Assembly: GCF_015207375.1 (NCBI RefSeq)
Contig: NZ_JADEWY010000072.1
Location: 1-34,713, forward strand
Source: Coleofasciculus sp. LEGE 07092
GTDB taxonomy: Bacteria > Cyanobacteriota > Cyanobacteriia > Cyanobacteriales > Coleofasciculaceae
Direction: 5' to 3'
DNA length: 34,713 nt
Shown here: positions 1-6,611 of the stretch, one piece after another
Numbering within the stretch: position 1 is the first letter of the stretch
How the letters are laid out: each line of letters starts with the position of its first letter
The notes under the pieces: model-generated
What the model saw: only the letters and a program-made list of their open reading frames with translations
What the model was told of the DNA's origin: nothing
Databases searched by the model: none
Made by a program: the position numbers and the translations under genes

Positions 1-80
1 GTAAGGAGCGAAGTGACTAACTGGTTCGGTCTGTTAATTTAAATTAACAGACCGAACCAGTTAGTCACTTCGCTCCTTAC
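1..80. repeat. Perfect 80-bp palindrome, candidate hairpin telomere
   Basis: Bases 1-40 are the exact reverse complement of bases 41-80, with no mismatch and no spacer. The centre (34-47) is an AT-only core, TTAATTTAAATTAA. Each arm carries AACTGGTTCGGTCTGTTAA (19-37 and its complement). Known telomere resolvases (TelN, TelK, ResT, TelA) act on such palindromes and leave covalently closed hairpin ends. A resolvase-like gene lies 1.7 kb inward, so I infer this is the replicated telomere or a read-through of a hairpin tip at 40/41. Because the window begins at base 1, the true palindrome could be longer. An assembly fold-back artefact would look the same, but it would not explain the octamer sites or the resolvase gene. 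Confidence 0.85.
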
Positions 81-122
81 TGGTTCGGTCTTTCGTAACT
101 TGTTCTTTTGTTGTAACTGGTT
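78..122. promoter_or_regulatory. Telomere-proximal octamer array (AACNNGTT)
   Basis: Just inside the palindrome, octamers of the form AACNNGTT or close to it follow at 78-85 (TACTGGTT), 97-104 (AACTTGTT) and 115-122 (AACTGGTT). Inside the palindrome they lie at 19-26 and, inverted, at 55-62. Spacing from 55 inward is 23, 19 and 18 bp, about two helical turns. The 12-mer CTGGTTCGGTCT occurs at 21-32, inverted at 49-60, and again at 80-91 with one base of extension. I infer a phased binding array for the resolvase or a telomere-binding protein. Confidence 0.6.
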
Positions 123-722
123 ATTGTGCTGCTGCCTTCTGGTTCTTCTAACAGGTTGTCGCCTCTAACAGCTTTGACCTTCTAACCGGTTGCTGCCTAA
201 GGTTTGAACTCAAGGTTTGAATCTGCACTTGCCTCTCGCTTTCCTCCGTTTAAATCGCACTTCTAAGCCTCTTTCCCTTGCCCCCCTCTAGGTCTACCTC
301 TCACAAGGGTTCCTTGCCCCCACGATGTCATTATAGCTTCTCGCTCAGTTGATTGCCTTGAACATCCCAGCGATTAGTGGCGTGCCACCGCTGCTGACGG
401 GCGAAAGCTAACGCTCTCGCTACCCTCAACAAGCTCTAACTGGTTATTGCCTTGCCGCTGATGCCTTCTGGTTCTTCTAACAGGTTTTCTTGTCTAATCG
501 GTTGGATATTCTAACCAGTTGTGACTGAGGTTTGAACTCAAGGTTTAAATCTGCACTTGCTTGCAGGCTTTCCTCGGTTGAAATCGAATGAGAAGCCTCT
601 TTACCTTGTCCCCTTTAGTTTTATCTCACAAGGATTCCTTGCCCCATAGAGGTCATTATAGCTTCTCGCTCAGTTGATTGCCTTGAACACCCCGACGATT
701 GGCGTCGTGCCACCGCTCTGCG
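115..722. repeat. Degenerate tandem subtelomeric repeat, about 320-bp unit, two copies
   Basis: Copy A runs from about 115 to 397 and copy B from about 438 to 722. Both carry the same ordered landmarks: AACTGGTTATTG, TTCTTCTAACAGG, GGTTTGAACTCAAGGTTT, TCATTATAGCTTCTCGCTC and GTGCCACCGCT, with point changes and small indels between. No credible reading frame covers it on either strand. A further GTGCCACCGCTGCTGA landmark occurs near 1535-1551, and an 80-bp piece recurs at 29696-29775. Position next to the palindrome makes it a subtelomeric repeat. Confidence 0.8.
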
Positions 723-1010
723 ATCGCAGGCAGGCGACCCATCGAGAACTGGTTAGTCTCATCGGCACTACCTTTATGCGATCGCGCAGCGTCTCGCAGA
801 GAAGCACAGATCGCTTGCAAGTGTCGCCTTTCCGGTCGGACAACTTGTTACTAACTCTCCCGGAGCCTCCTAACCAGTTTCGAGAAAATCCCGCCAATTT
901 GTCTACAAGTTTTACAAAACACAACGGCTGAATTTTTTGAAAAATTGTGGCTTGAAACCTTTATAAATCAAGGGTAGAATAAGATTTTAATAAAAGGGAT
1001 AATCTGTGCA
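723..1010. other. Non-coding subtelomeric stretch
   Basis: I see no convincing gene here. Open frames on both strands (about 670-931) mirror each other and have no family resemblance or ribosome-binding site. It holds octamers at 747-754 (AACTGGTT), 842-849 (AACTTGTT) and 872-879 (AACCAGTT), plus a short repeat at 787-814 that recurs near 22150. Confidence 0.5.
787..814. repeat. Short dispersed repeat, copy 1
   Basis: The stretch AGCGTCTCGCAGAGAAG followed by a GCAGATCGC-like end matches 22150-22177 with only a few differences. Similar REP-like words are scattered in many cyanobacterial genomes. No function is implied. Confidence 0.55.
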
Positions 1011-1138
1011 TCTGTTAATCCATTTAACAAACCGAACCCGTTAATTCACTGCTCCCTAACCTGTTCATTGTTTTCCTTAACTCGTTCTCTGTTCATAACT
1101 GGTTCAGAGTTGTCGGGTTAGTAATTATCTAACCCGTT
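1011..1138. repeat. Half-telomere relic with octamer array
   Basis: From 1011 the sequence follows the right arm of the terminal palindrome with changes. TCTGTTAAT and TTTAACA flank a degenerated centre (TGTTAA 1013-1018, TTAACA 1024-1029). These are followed by an AACCGAACCCGTTA block and a GCTCCCTAAC block in the same order as in bases 34-80. Octamers sit at 1035, 1058, 1079 and 1097, spaced 23, 21 and 18 bp, against 23, 19 and 18 bp in the terminal array (55, 78, 97, 115). A further AACCCGTT lies at 1131-1138. The left arm is absent. I infer a former telomere end that became internal. Confidence 0.65.
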
Positions 1139-1700
1139 TTGGCGCTCAACGCCCTACCCCTGAAGCCCTTACTTATAAGGGTTCTGGAAAATTGATTGAG
1201 TGACGGTGAGAGGGGGTTCATCCCTTTTTTTAACTGGTTAAATAGGAGAAATTCGCCCCCTGGCATTTCCCGATGTTGCGATTTCAGTGCAACGGTTGTT
1301 AGAAGGATGACAGATAAAAAAGCTGCTTGCCATTTCCCCTCTGCTAGGAATTCTTCTAGCTTAAGGATAGCTTTCTGCTTGAGTTTCTGAAGTCTTTTCC
1401 AACTGGACATAGTTTTCGTCTGAAGTTTCTGGAGTCTTTTTACAACTGGTAAATGCAATAACAGCCGTCAGCGATCGCGATCGCATTCCCTGCTTCCAAC
1501 CTCACCGACCTAAACAAACACCCCGGCGATTAGTGCCGTGCCACCGCTGCTGAAAAGGACTGGAAATTCCCATTCCCTTAGATGAACGCAGTGGTGAAGA
1601 GGCTGGCTGTTCCTTACTTTCTGGCAATAGTAATCAAAGTGGGAAGTGCAACTATGTCTGACGGTTCTACTTCCAATCTAGGCTGCTCTTCCCTAACCCC
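1139..1700. other. Intergenic stretch between relic and resolvase terminator
   Basis: No gene is called. A 109-codon open frame on the minus strand (1129-1458) has two similar lysine-rich stretches (KRLQKL twice) that come from a local DNA repeat of about 28 bp near 1385-1450. It resembles no family I know and may be chance. An AACTGGTT octamer lies at 1232-1239, a double HIP1-like GCGATCGCGATCGC near 1470, and another copy of the GTGCCACCGCTGCTGA landmark near 1535-1551. Confidence 0.4.
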
Positions 1701-1708
1701 CACCAACT

Positions 1709-1753
1709 AAACCGGAAACATCTCACCGATACCACGGAGGATGTTTCCGGTTT
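1709..1753 (-). terminator. Hairpin downstream of resolvase gene
   Basis: AAACCGGAAACATC (1709-1722) pairs perfectly with GATGTTTCCGGTTT (1740-1753), a 14-bp stem with a 17-base loop. It lies 6 bases beyond the stop codon of the resolvase gene that reads leftward. The U-run on the minus strand is weak, so it may end or stabilise the transcript. Confidence 0.7.
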
Positions 1754-1759
1754 TCAAGA

Positions 1760-3541
1760 TTAACTGACTGGTGCTTCCCCATCTAGAAAGCTCTCGTTCA
1801 CCAGAGTCAGTATTTTGGTAATTTTCTCACTCCCGTGCCGTTTATTATAGTAGGTTGTGGGGTTAGAGGGGTCTTTGGGATTTTGCATCCCATACTTGGA
1901 ATTGTGGCTAACAACCTCATCAGCGTGGGCTTTTATCCAGTCCCCTACTAGTAAACCATTGACTCCTGAAAGTTCCCTTAAGGCTTGATTGGTGATTGCC
2001 AAACGGTCTTCGTCTCCAGTGGCTACTGTGTCATTGTAGAGGGCGATCGCATTGAAACTGCGGCGGATTTTCTCTTCGCTTGCCCCTGACACCTTGGTAG
2101 CCCATAGCTCGGCGTGGGAGTAACCCTGCAAATCAACCGCCTCTTGCTGCTTTGAGGATGGCTGAGTTGCTGGCTTGCTCTGTGATGGCTGTACCTGTGG
2201 CTGACCAACCGAAATATTAGACAGAGCCTTGCTCAACTTCTCCTCAATCAGCCGCTCAACTTTGGCTTCTAGGGATTCTTCCATGATTTCCTGTGCTTGG
2301 GGTTGGGGTTTAACCTGTGACATCTCTAATTTTTCCTTCTCTAACTGGTTAATATGAGCCTTGAATTCTTGTAACTGCTTACCAAGTTCAACGGTTAGCT
2401 CGTGACGTTCGATTAGACGGCTGACAACGCTTTGCTGGTTGGGAAGTTGCCAGCGCTCTTGTAAGCTTTTGATAATTTCTAAATCGGAGGAGTTCACCCT
2501 GATTGAATGGGTCTTTTCTTTCTCCGGCGCGGTCGCAAATGGAACTGGCTTAGTTGTGAAGTAATCCGAGTAACCTGCTGATGTTCCCAGATTGGCTAAG
2601 TCCCGATCGCTTTTAATTTCCTTAACAAAGTGACCTAGCAACCTGGAAGCGTGAAGTATCTTTGCTCCAAAGCTCCCCTGACAATCCCGTTCGGTTGCCA
2701 GCACAGCATAGGCAGCTCTCAGCGCTTTGTTGTTGTCCTGTGCTTCACCATGCCGGAAAGCCAACACCGGGGTTTTATCCCCCTTGTCGCCAAAGTAAGC
2801 CCGAACTACTCGATTGAGTGAACCGTTACGGCGCTTATCAATCTCTAGATTCTGACGAGTCAAACTTTTAGGAAACTCAGTAGCCACTTCCTTCAGTAAC
2901 GCTTTGGTGCTAGACTCCCTACGGAGTCTAGCCAAGGACTTGATGATGTAATCAGCAGAGTAAAGGGTTGCAATCTCAAAGACTGGCTTTTCACCCCGCT
3001 TTTTCCCTTGCCCTTCAAACATGACATGATAGGGCTTACCTTTTACTGGGTAGAACTTGGCGCGGGCTATCACCTCATGAGGGCGTCTGCCAGTTGCCGC
3101 GATAATCCCCACAGCCAACTCATGGGGGTCTTCGCTGCTTAGGAGCTTGCCCGTTACTTTCAGGTAGGTATCAGGGTCTAGCTCGGTCGAGTTTTCCAAA
3201 CGGTCGATAGCCCTGGTGGATTGATTTCGCTCTTGCCATTGCTGATTATTCAAGCCACAGAGCAGGGGAACGTAGTGCTTCAGCTCGTGACCTTTGACGC
3301 GACCATCGGCGTCATACTTGGGGATTAGTTCGGCATTCTTACCCTGCTCTAGGGGAATGTCTCGGAACTTCGAGTATAAACCGTAGCGGCTGAACAACGT
3401 GCCTAATGATTTCTCGCTGTAGTTCTGAGTGGCTACCCATTCGTTGAACTGGTCACAATGGGGCTTGATTTCGGAAAAGCTTTTCAGGTCTTTGGTTTGG
3501 GCGAATAATTCATTAATTTTTTCTTGCAGTACTTTGCTCAT
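1760..3541 (-). CDS. Telomere resolvase (protelomerase)-like protein, telomere-proximal copy
   Basis: This 593-residue protein probably cuts and rejoins replicated telomeres into hairpin ends, as TelK, TelA and ResT do. The core has the tyrosine-recombinase layout of that family: ATGRRPHEV with the first catalytic Arg (about 152), a beta-hairpin Lys in GQGKKRG (about 180), the KxxR pair of resolvases in KALR (272/275), LLGH (His 304), and candidate nucleophiles Tyr 324 or 327 in GYSDYF. The gap from His to Tyr is longer than I recall for TelK or ResT, so the nucleophile is uncertain. Residues 375-405 look coiled-coil, followed by a Gln/Pro-rich linker and a conserved C-terminal domain (about 475-590). 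It lies 1.7 kb from the palindrome and reads toward it. The ATG is shared by alignment with the second copy. Another tyrosine recombinase type is the main alternative. Confidence 0.82.
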   Translation of the reverse strand: MSKVLQEKINELFAQTKDLKSFSEIKPHCDQFNEWVATQNYSEKSLGTLFSRYGLYSKFRDIPLEQGKNAELIPKYDADGRVKGHELKHYVPLLCGLNNQQWQERNQSTRAIDRLENSTELDPDTYLKVTGKLLSSEDPHELAVGIIAATGRRPHEVIARAKFYPVKGKPYHVMFEGQGKKRGEKPVFEIATLYSADYIIKSLARLRRESSTKALLKEVATEFPKSLTRQNLEIDKRRNGSLNRVVRAYFGDKGDKTPVLAFRHGEAQDNNKALRAAYAVLATERDCQGSFGAKILHASRLLGHFVKEIKSDRDLANLGTSAGYSDYFTTKPVPFATAPEKEKTHSIRVNSSDLEIIKSLQERWQLPNQQSVVSRLIERHELTVELGKQLQEFKAHINQLEKEKLEMSQVKPQPQAQEIMEESLEAKVERLIEEKLSKALSNISVGQPQVQPSQSKPATQPSSKQQEAVDLQGYSHAELWATKVSGASEEKIRRSFNAIALYNDTVATGDEDRLAITNQALRELSGVNGLLVGDWIKAHADEVVSHNSKYGMQNPKDPSNPTTYYNKRHGSEKITKILTLVNESFLDGEAPVS

Positions 3542-3560
3542 GTGTTTCTAGTTCCTTTTA

Positions 3561-3629
3561 GTAACTAGTTACATAGTACTTGAACTGGTTAGGCAATGTC
3601 AAGAACTAGTTAGTGTATTTTCTAACTTG
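3561..3629 (-). promoter_or_regulatory. Phased octamer array upstream of resolvase gene
   Basis: Four AACNNGTT octamers lie at 3561 (AACTAGTT), 3581 (AACTGGTT), 3602 (AACTAGTT) and 3622 (AACTTGTT), that is 20, 21 and 20 bp apart, starting 20 bp before the start codon. The same octamers occur in the telomere arm with similar spacing. The spacing places sites on one DNA face, as expected of an operator. I infer autoregulation by the resolvase, coupling its level to free telomere sites. Confidence 0.6.
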
Positions 3630-3682
3630 TTAGGGGGATAGAATGGGAGAGTAAACCGGAGACATTCCCTTATGGGAGAGGA

Positions 3683-3713
3683 AAACCCCTGAAAGTAGCG
3701 GCTTCAGGGGTTT
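3683..3713 (-). terminator. Intergenic terminator hairpin
   Basis: AAACCCCTGAA (3683-3693) pairs perfectly with TTCAGGGGTTT (3703-3713) around a 9-base loop. It lies downstream of the leftward GIY-YIG-type gene and the small frame at 3736-3822, and upstream of the resolvase promoter, so it would insulate the two transcripts. Confidence 0.7.
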
Positions 3714-3735
3714 CGAGTAAAAAACTCAGGCTAAA

Positions 3736-3822
3736 TCAACATTGCCACTCACCGATACCGTCCCAAGCGTAATCAAGCTCTCGTTGGTCATGGAGGGGAA
3801 TTTGGTCAGCAACCCAAGCCAT
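3736..3822 (-). CDS. Possible small peptide of 28 residues
   Basis: An ATG frame beginning MAWVADQIPLHDQ and ending GIGEWQC lies directly after the GIY-YIG-type gene and before the hairpin at 3683-3713. The frame is open back to that gene's stop codon. The residue mix looks protein-like, but I recognise no family. It could be the tail of a longer gene joined by a frameshift, or chance. Confidence 0.3.
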   Translation of the reverse strand: MAWVADQIPLHDQRELDYAWDGIGEWQC

Positions 3823-3843
3823 TAACCCAAATCCGCTTTCACC

Positions 3844-4194
3844 TCATCTCAAAGTAACTACTAGCCAAAAGCCAAGCACAAACGCCGCAATACCCCAGAG
3901 AATAGCCTTCTGATTCTGAGTTAAATACTCCCTTTTTCCAGTAATTTTCTTAAACTCCTGACGAACTTCATTGACTAATCGAGGGGAGAACTCGAACCAC
4001 TCACCGTGCCTTCTGAATTGCTTAAATTTGGCGTGTAGCTCTTTCTCTTTAGCTGTCGCGTTTTTCACCCTAATACTATCAATTAAAGCCAATGGAAATG
4101 CAGATTGAGAGCTATTTAATTCTGCTAGCCTAGCCTCGATTGAGCGGGTAGTGATTCCGATTTTGTAACGGGCTGTACCTTGCGCGTGAATCAA
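3844..4194 (-). CDS. GIY-YIG-type (T5orf172/Mug113-like) protein, probably 5'-truncated
   Basis: The sequence GTARYKIGITTRSIEARL followed by ALIDSIRV, EKELHAKF and GEWFEF is the pattern of T5orf172/Mug113 proteins, a GIY-YIG nuclease-related family often found in phage and mobile DNA. A membrane helix ends the protein (about residues 97-114). The first usable start is TTG (4192-4194), but the frame is open further upstream and reads KPGYVY before it, matching the expected GYVYLI strand. It stops at a TGA where the neighbouring transposase remnant begins near 4211. I infer that the first strand and the start codon were lost to that insertion. Function is unknown beyond the fold. Confidence 0.6.
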   Translation of the reverse strand: MIHAQGTARYKIGITTRSIEARLAELNSSQSAFPLALIDSIRVKNATAKEKELHAKFKQFRRHGEWFEFSPRLVNEVRQEFKKITGKREYLTQNQKAILWGIAAFVLGFWLVVTLR

Positions 4195-4237
4195 GTATAC
4201 ATATCCGGGCTTGTATAGTCAAACCTTAACCTCACCC

Positions 4238-4681
4238 TTGTACTGTTTAGGAGATGGACATGATGGGATCTGGAACATATTTGCCGAAATTGGAGATAAA
4301 AAGCATAGGATTGAAATCCTGGACTGGTATCACCTGACGGAAAACCTGCATAAAATAGAAACCAACAAATCCATACTAGACCAGTTAGAAGCTTACCTGT
4401 GGACGGGACAGGTATCCGAAGCGATAAAGTTGTTGAAGTCCGCTCAACCCGTGGGAGGGACGAACTTTCTTAGTTATCTGAACAAGCACCGTCAAAGGTT
4501 AATCAATTATCAATATTATCAACAAGAGCAAATTTGCTCAATTGGCAGCGGCGCGGTGGAATCAGCCGTCAAACAAATCAGCCATCGTGTTAAACTAACG
4601 GGTGCTCAATGGCTCAAAGAAAACGTGGCTAACATTTTACAACTTCGTTGTGCTTACTTGAACAGTCAATTGGCTATTTAA
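4238..4681 (+). pseudogene. ISKra4-type transposase, C-terminal remnant
   Basis: Only the last about 147 residues remain. CLGDGHDGIWN carries the acidic catalytic block, ILDWYHLTENL follows, and GSGAVESAVKQI with RCAYLN closes it, as in ISKra4-family transposases. The N-terminal half is missing and the frame runs without a proper start into the truncated GIY-YIG-type gene at about 4211. It is inactive alone. No terminal repeat could be recognised at the 4211 junction. Confidence 0.75.
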
Positions 4682-4712
4682 GGACTTAAAAATCCGCCTA
4701 TTTTTGCAAGTC

Positions 4713-5189
4713 TTCGCGAGTTATAATAGCGAATATATTGGCATAGAGAGAGAAATGGGCAGAAGAGTTTCTCATAAATCACAACAAGATAAACTTGAAA
4801 GAATAACTCGTTTGCAGACGGCAATTGCTAGTCTCGAAACTTACCAAAATTTCTTTGAGCGTCAAGGGAAACTCGCCCCGGAAGATGCTTGGGTAGCTCG
4901 TTATCAAGTTCGACAGTCCCAAAAAGTTTACTGGTACTACAAACTACAGGCTAGCTCACCCACCTTCACAACCACAAGTGACATACCCAAGTTCAGTAAA
5001 TATAAGCATTTGCGGAAGGCTGGAAGTGAAGCCCATGTCGCTGCTGTGATGGCTGTCGCCAGAAGAACGATAGTGTCCGAATTACAAAAAACAATTGATT
5101 CTCTTAAAAATAGCTTACTAGATATTTCTTTTGACTCTGAACAAGAAGATATTTAAGTCCTAGCATTATTCGCGACAATAACTCGCGAA
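4713..5189. mobile_element. Small element with 23-bp inverted-repeat ends
   Basis: Bases 4713-4735 and the reverse complement of 5167-5189 agree at 19 of 23 positions (both begin TTCGCGAGTTAT and end GCGAATA). Each end is itself nearly palindromic (TTCGCGA...TCGCGAA on the right). Between them lies one gene (4755-5156). The right end sits exactly where the isochorismatase-like gene loses its C-terminus, so the element looks inserted. Whether the element includes the ISKra4 remnant to its left is unclear. I do not recognise the family; the internal palindromes hint at a recombinase or resolvase-type site instead of a classical IS end. Confidence 0.55.
4755..5156 (+). CDS. Unknown protein carried by inverted-repeat element
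   Basis: This 133-residue protein starts at ATG 4755 behind a purine-rich AGAGAGAG stretch; an earlier TTG at 4704 would run through the inverted repeat and is less likely. It is highly charged and helical: an N-terminal helix around QQDKLERITRLQ, a Tyr/Trp-rich centre (QKVYWYYKLQ), KFSKYKHLRKAGSEAH in the middle and a C-terminal helix near ELQKTIDSLK. No catalytic motif is evident. The flanking inverted repeats suggest a cargo or helper of a mobile element, possibly DNA-binding. I do not recognise the family. Confidence 0.6.
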   Translation: MGRRVSHKSQQDKLERITRLQTAIASLETYQNFFERQGKLAPEDAWVARYQVRQSQKVYWYYKLQASSPTFTTTSDIPKFSKYKHLRKAGSEAHVAAVMAVARRTIVSELQKTIDSLKNSLLDISFDSEQEDI

Positions 5190-5564
5190 TAAGTTTTCTC
5201 TTTTTTCCAAAATGGGATGCTCCCCAATGAAAGGCTTATAGCGATCGAGCCAGTCCGCACCCGATCCTAAGAAACCATCCAGGCTCAACGCACCCTTGCG
5301 ATCAAATTCTCTGGACTCCAACATCATGCGCTCTACGGTTCCGGCAAAGTTCCAACCATAGTCGGTGGGGTAGTAATAGTGGGGGGAGATAAAAACCTCA
5401 AATCCATGCTGCTTCGCAGCTTTGAAGATATGCTCAATGTTCTCAACGGTTCTATTCTCCTTAACACTGTTACTGACCAAGTGCCAGGAAACTCCCTTCT
5501 CGTTCAGAACATCATTCTGCGGATCGATAATGACGACTGCGGTGTCATTCTTGTTGATCTTCAT
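5166..5564 (-). pseudogene. Isochorismatase-like cysteine hydrolase, 3'-truncated
   Basis: MKINKNDTAVVIIDPQND carries the catalytic Asp of the isochorismatase superfamily, and FISPHYYYPTDYGW and GADWLDRYKPFI follow as in cyanobacterial members. Family members need about 60-80 more residues including the catalytic Cys. Here the frame runs into the inverted repeat at 5189 and stops 24 codons past YKPF. The Cys near the end (ASYCRE) comes from the repeat. The gene should be inactive. Start chosen at ATG 5564 behind AAGAG. It is the last gene of the leftward redox/hydrolase run, 50 bases after the SDR gene. Confidence 0.75.
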
Positions 5565-5614
5565 TGTTTTTCTCTTGGTTATTAATTGCTCTTCGCGATC
5601 GCCTTTCGGGCATC

Positions 5615-6364
5615 TCAAATCTGTGCCATACCGCCATCAACAAACAGTTCGATGCCGTTCACAAAGCTGCTGTCGTCTGATGCGAGAAAAACAACAGCCT
5701 TGGCTATCTCATCAGGTGTGCCGACTCGTCCTAAAGGGATGTTGGCAGCTTGGCTATCTATGAACTCCTGCACCTGCTCATCACTTAATCCCAGGTGATT
5801 GTAGCCAGAAGTTGGAACCACACCAGGGCTAATAGCATTCACCCGAATCTTGCGCTCTTTCAGGTCGAGTGTCCAATTTCGGGCAAACGATCGCACAGCG
5901 GCTTTGGTGGCACTATAAACGCTGAAAGCTGGAGTACCCACCGTAGAAGCAGTGGAGGCGTTCAAAATGATAGAAGCACCCTCTGGCAGCAGCGGCAATG
6001 CCTTCTGCACGGTAAACAGCAGACCTTTGACGTTTGTGTTGAACGTTTTATCAAAGTGTTCTTCAGTGATGGCTCCGAGTGGGGCAATTTCTCCACCACC
6101 AGCATTAGCAAAGATCACATTGAGATCTCCTCGCTTCTGCTCGATTGTAGCAAACAGGCGATCGAGGTCTTCCAGATTGGAAACATCGCTCTGAACACCT
6201 GTGACGTTTTTCTCAATCTCTTTTACAGCAGCATCGAGTTCAGGCTGGCGACGACCCGTGATAAAAACATACGCGCCTTCGGCAACAAAGCGTTTGGCAG
6301 TCGCAAGACCAATGCCACTCGTGCCACCAGTAACAAGAGCGACCTTTCCTTCTAGTTTTTGCAT
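5615..6364 (-). CDS. SDR family oxidoreductase (classical type)
   Basis: A 249-residue NAD(P)-dependent dehydrogenase of the classical short-chain type. The Rossmann motif TGGTSGIG is at about 12-19, NAGG at about 88, the catalytic Ser in the LNASTAS strand and the YSATK (YxxxK) pair at about 150. The tail [14 protein letters not shown] is typical of family members without a membrane segment. The residue after the second strand is Arg (GRRQPE), favouring NADP. Substrate is unknown. It follows the DUF6130-like fragment and the HSL-type hydrolase in the same direction, so it likely shares their transcript. Confidence 0.9.
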   Translation of the reverse strand: MQKLEGKVALVTGGTSGIGLATAKRFVAEGAYVFITGRRQPELDAAVKEIEKNVTGVQSDVSNLEDLDRLFATIEQKRGDLNVIFANAGGGEIAPLGAITEEHFDKTFNTNVKGLLFTVQKALPLLPEGASIILNASTASTVGTPAFSVYSATKAAVRSFARNWTLDLKERKIRVNAISPGVVPTSGYNHLGLSDEQVQEFIDSQAANIPLGRVGTPDEIAKAVVFLASDDSSFVNGIELFVDGGMAQI

Positions 6365-6395
6365 GATGGTAAATCCTTATTGGATGGACTCTGAC

Positions 6396-6611
6396 TCACC
6401 GCCTCAAATCGGGCACCGTGAACATCACGGTTTCGCTGGTGATTACGTTGTGTGTGGGGTCGGCTAGTTCGATTAAAACCTTGTGTAAACCAGGTTCCAG
6501 TCCGACCAGGATGATCGTTTCGCCGCTGGTATCAACGAAGTGCCAGGGCGCGTCATCAACCGTAATGTGGATATGACCGACGCGCGGCCCTTCTATTGCA
6601 GATGTTTCTTC
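6396..6611 (-). pseudogene. DUF6130-like protein fragment
   Basis: A minus-strand frame reads PRVGHIHITVDDAPWHFVD, then GLEPGLHKVLIELADPTHN, then SETVMFTVP to a TGA at 6396-6398. This is the C-terminal beta domain of DUF6130-type proteins. The frame opens inside the end of the upstream hydrolase gene after a TGA and has no ATG, GTG or TTG before the domain. The signal peptide and N-terminal part are missing. Either a 5' deletion fused it to the hydrolase gene or an unusual ATT start with translational coupling is used; the former is likelier. Confidence 0.6.

Noticed and set aside
1..80. Reading the palindrome as a plain transcription terminator or a dimer-resolution site
   Set aside because: It is far longer than a terminator, has no loop and no flanking gene, and the recombinase nearby has resolvase-type motifs; a fold-back assembly artefact remains the serious alternative and is stated.
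670..931. Overlapping open frames on both strands of about 85 codons
   Set aside because: They mirror each other across a subtelomeric repeat, have no recognisable family and no ribosome-binding site.
1129..1458. 109-codon minus-strand frame
   Set aside because: Its lysine-rich repeats come from a short DNA repeat, its end lies in the half-telomere array, and no family is recognised; described only as part of the intergenic entry.
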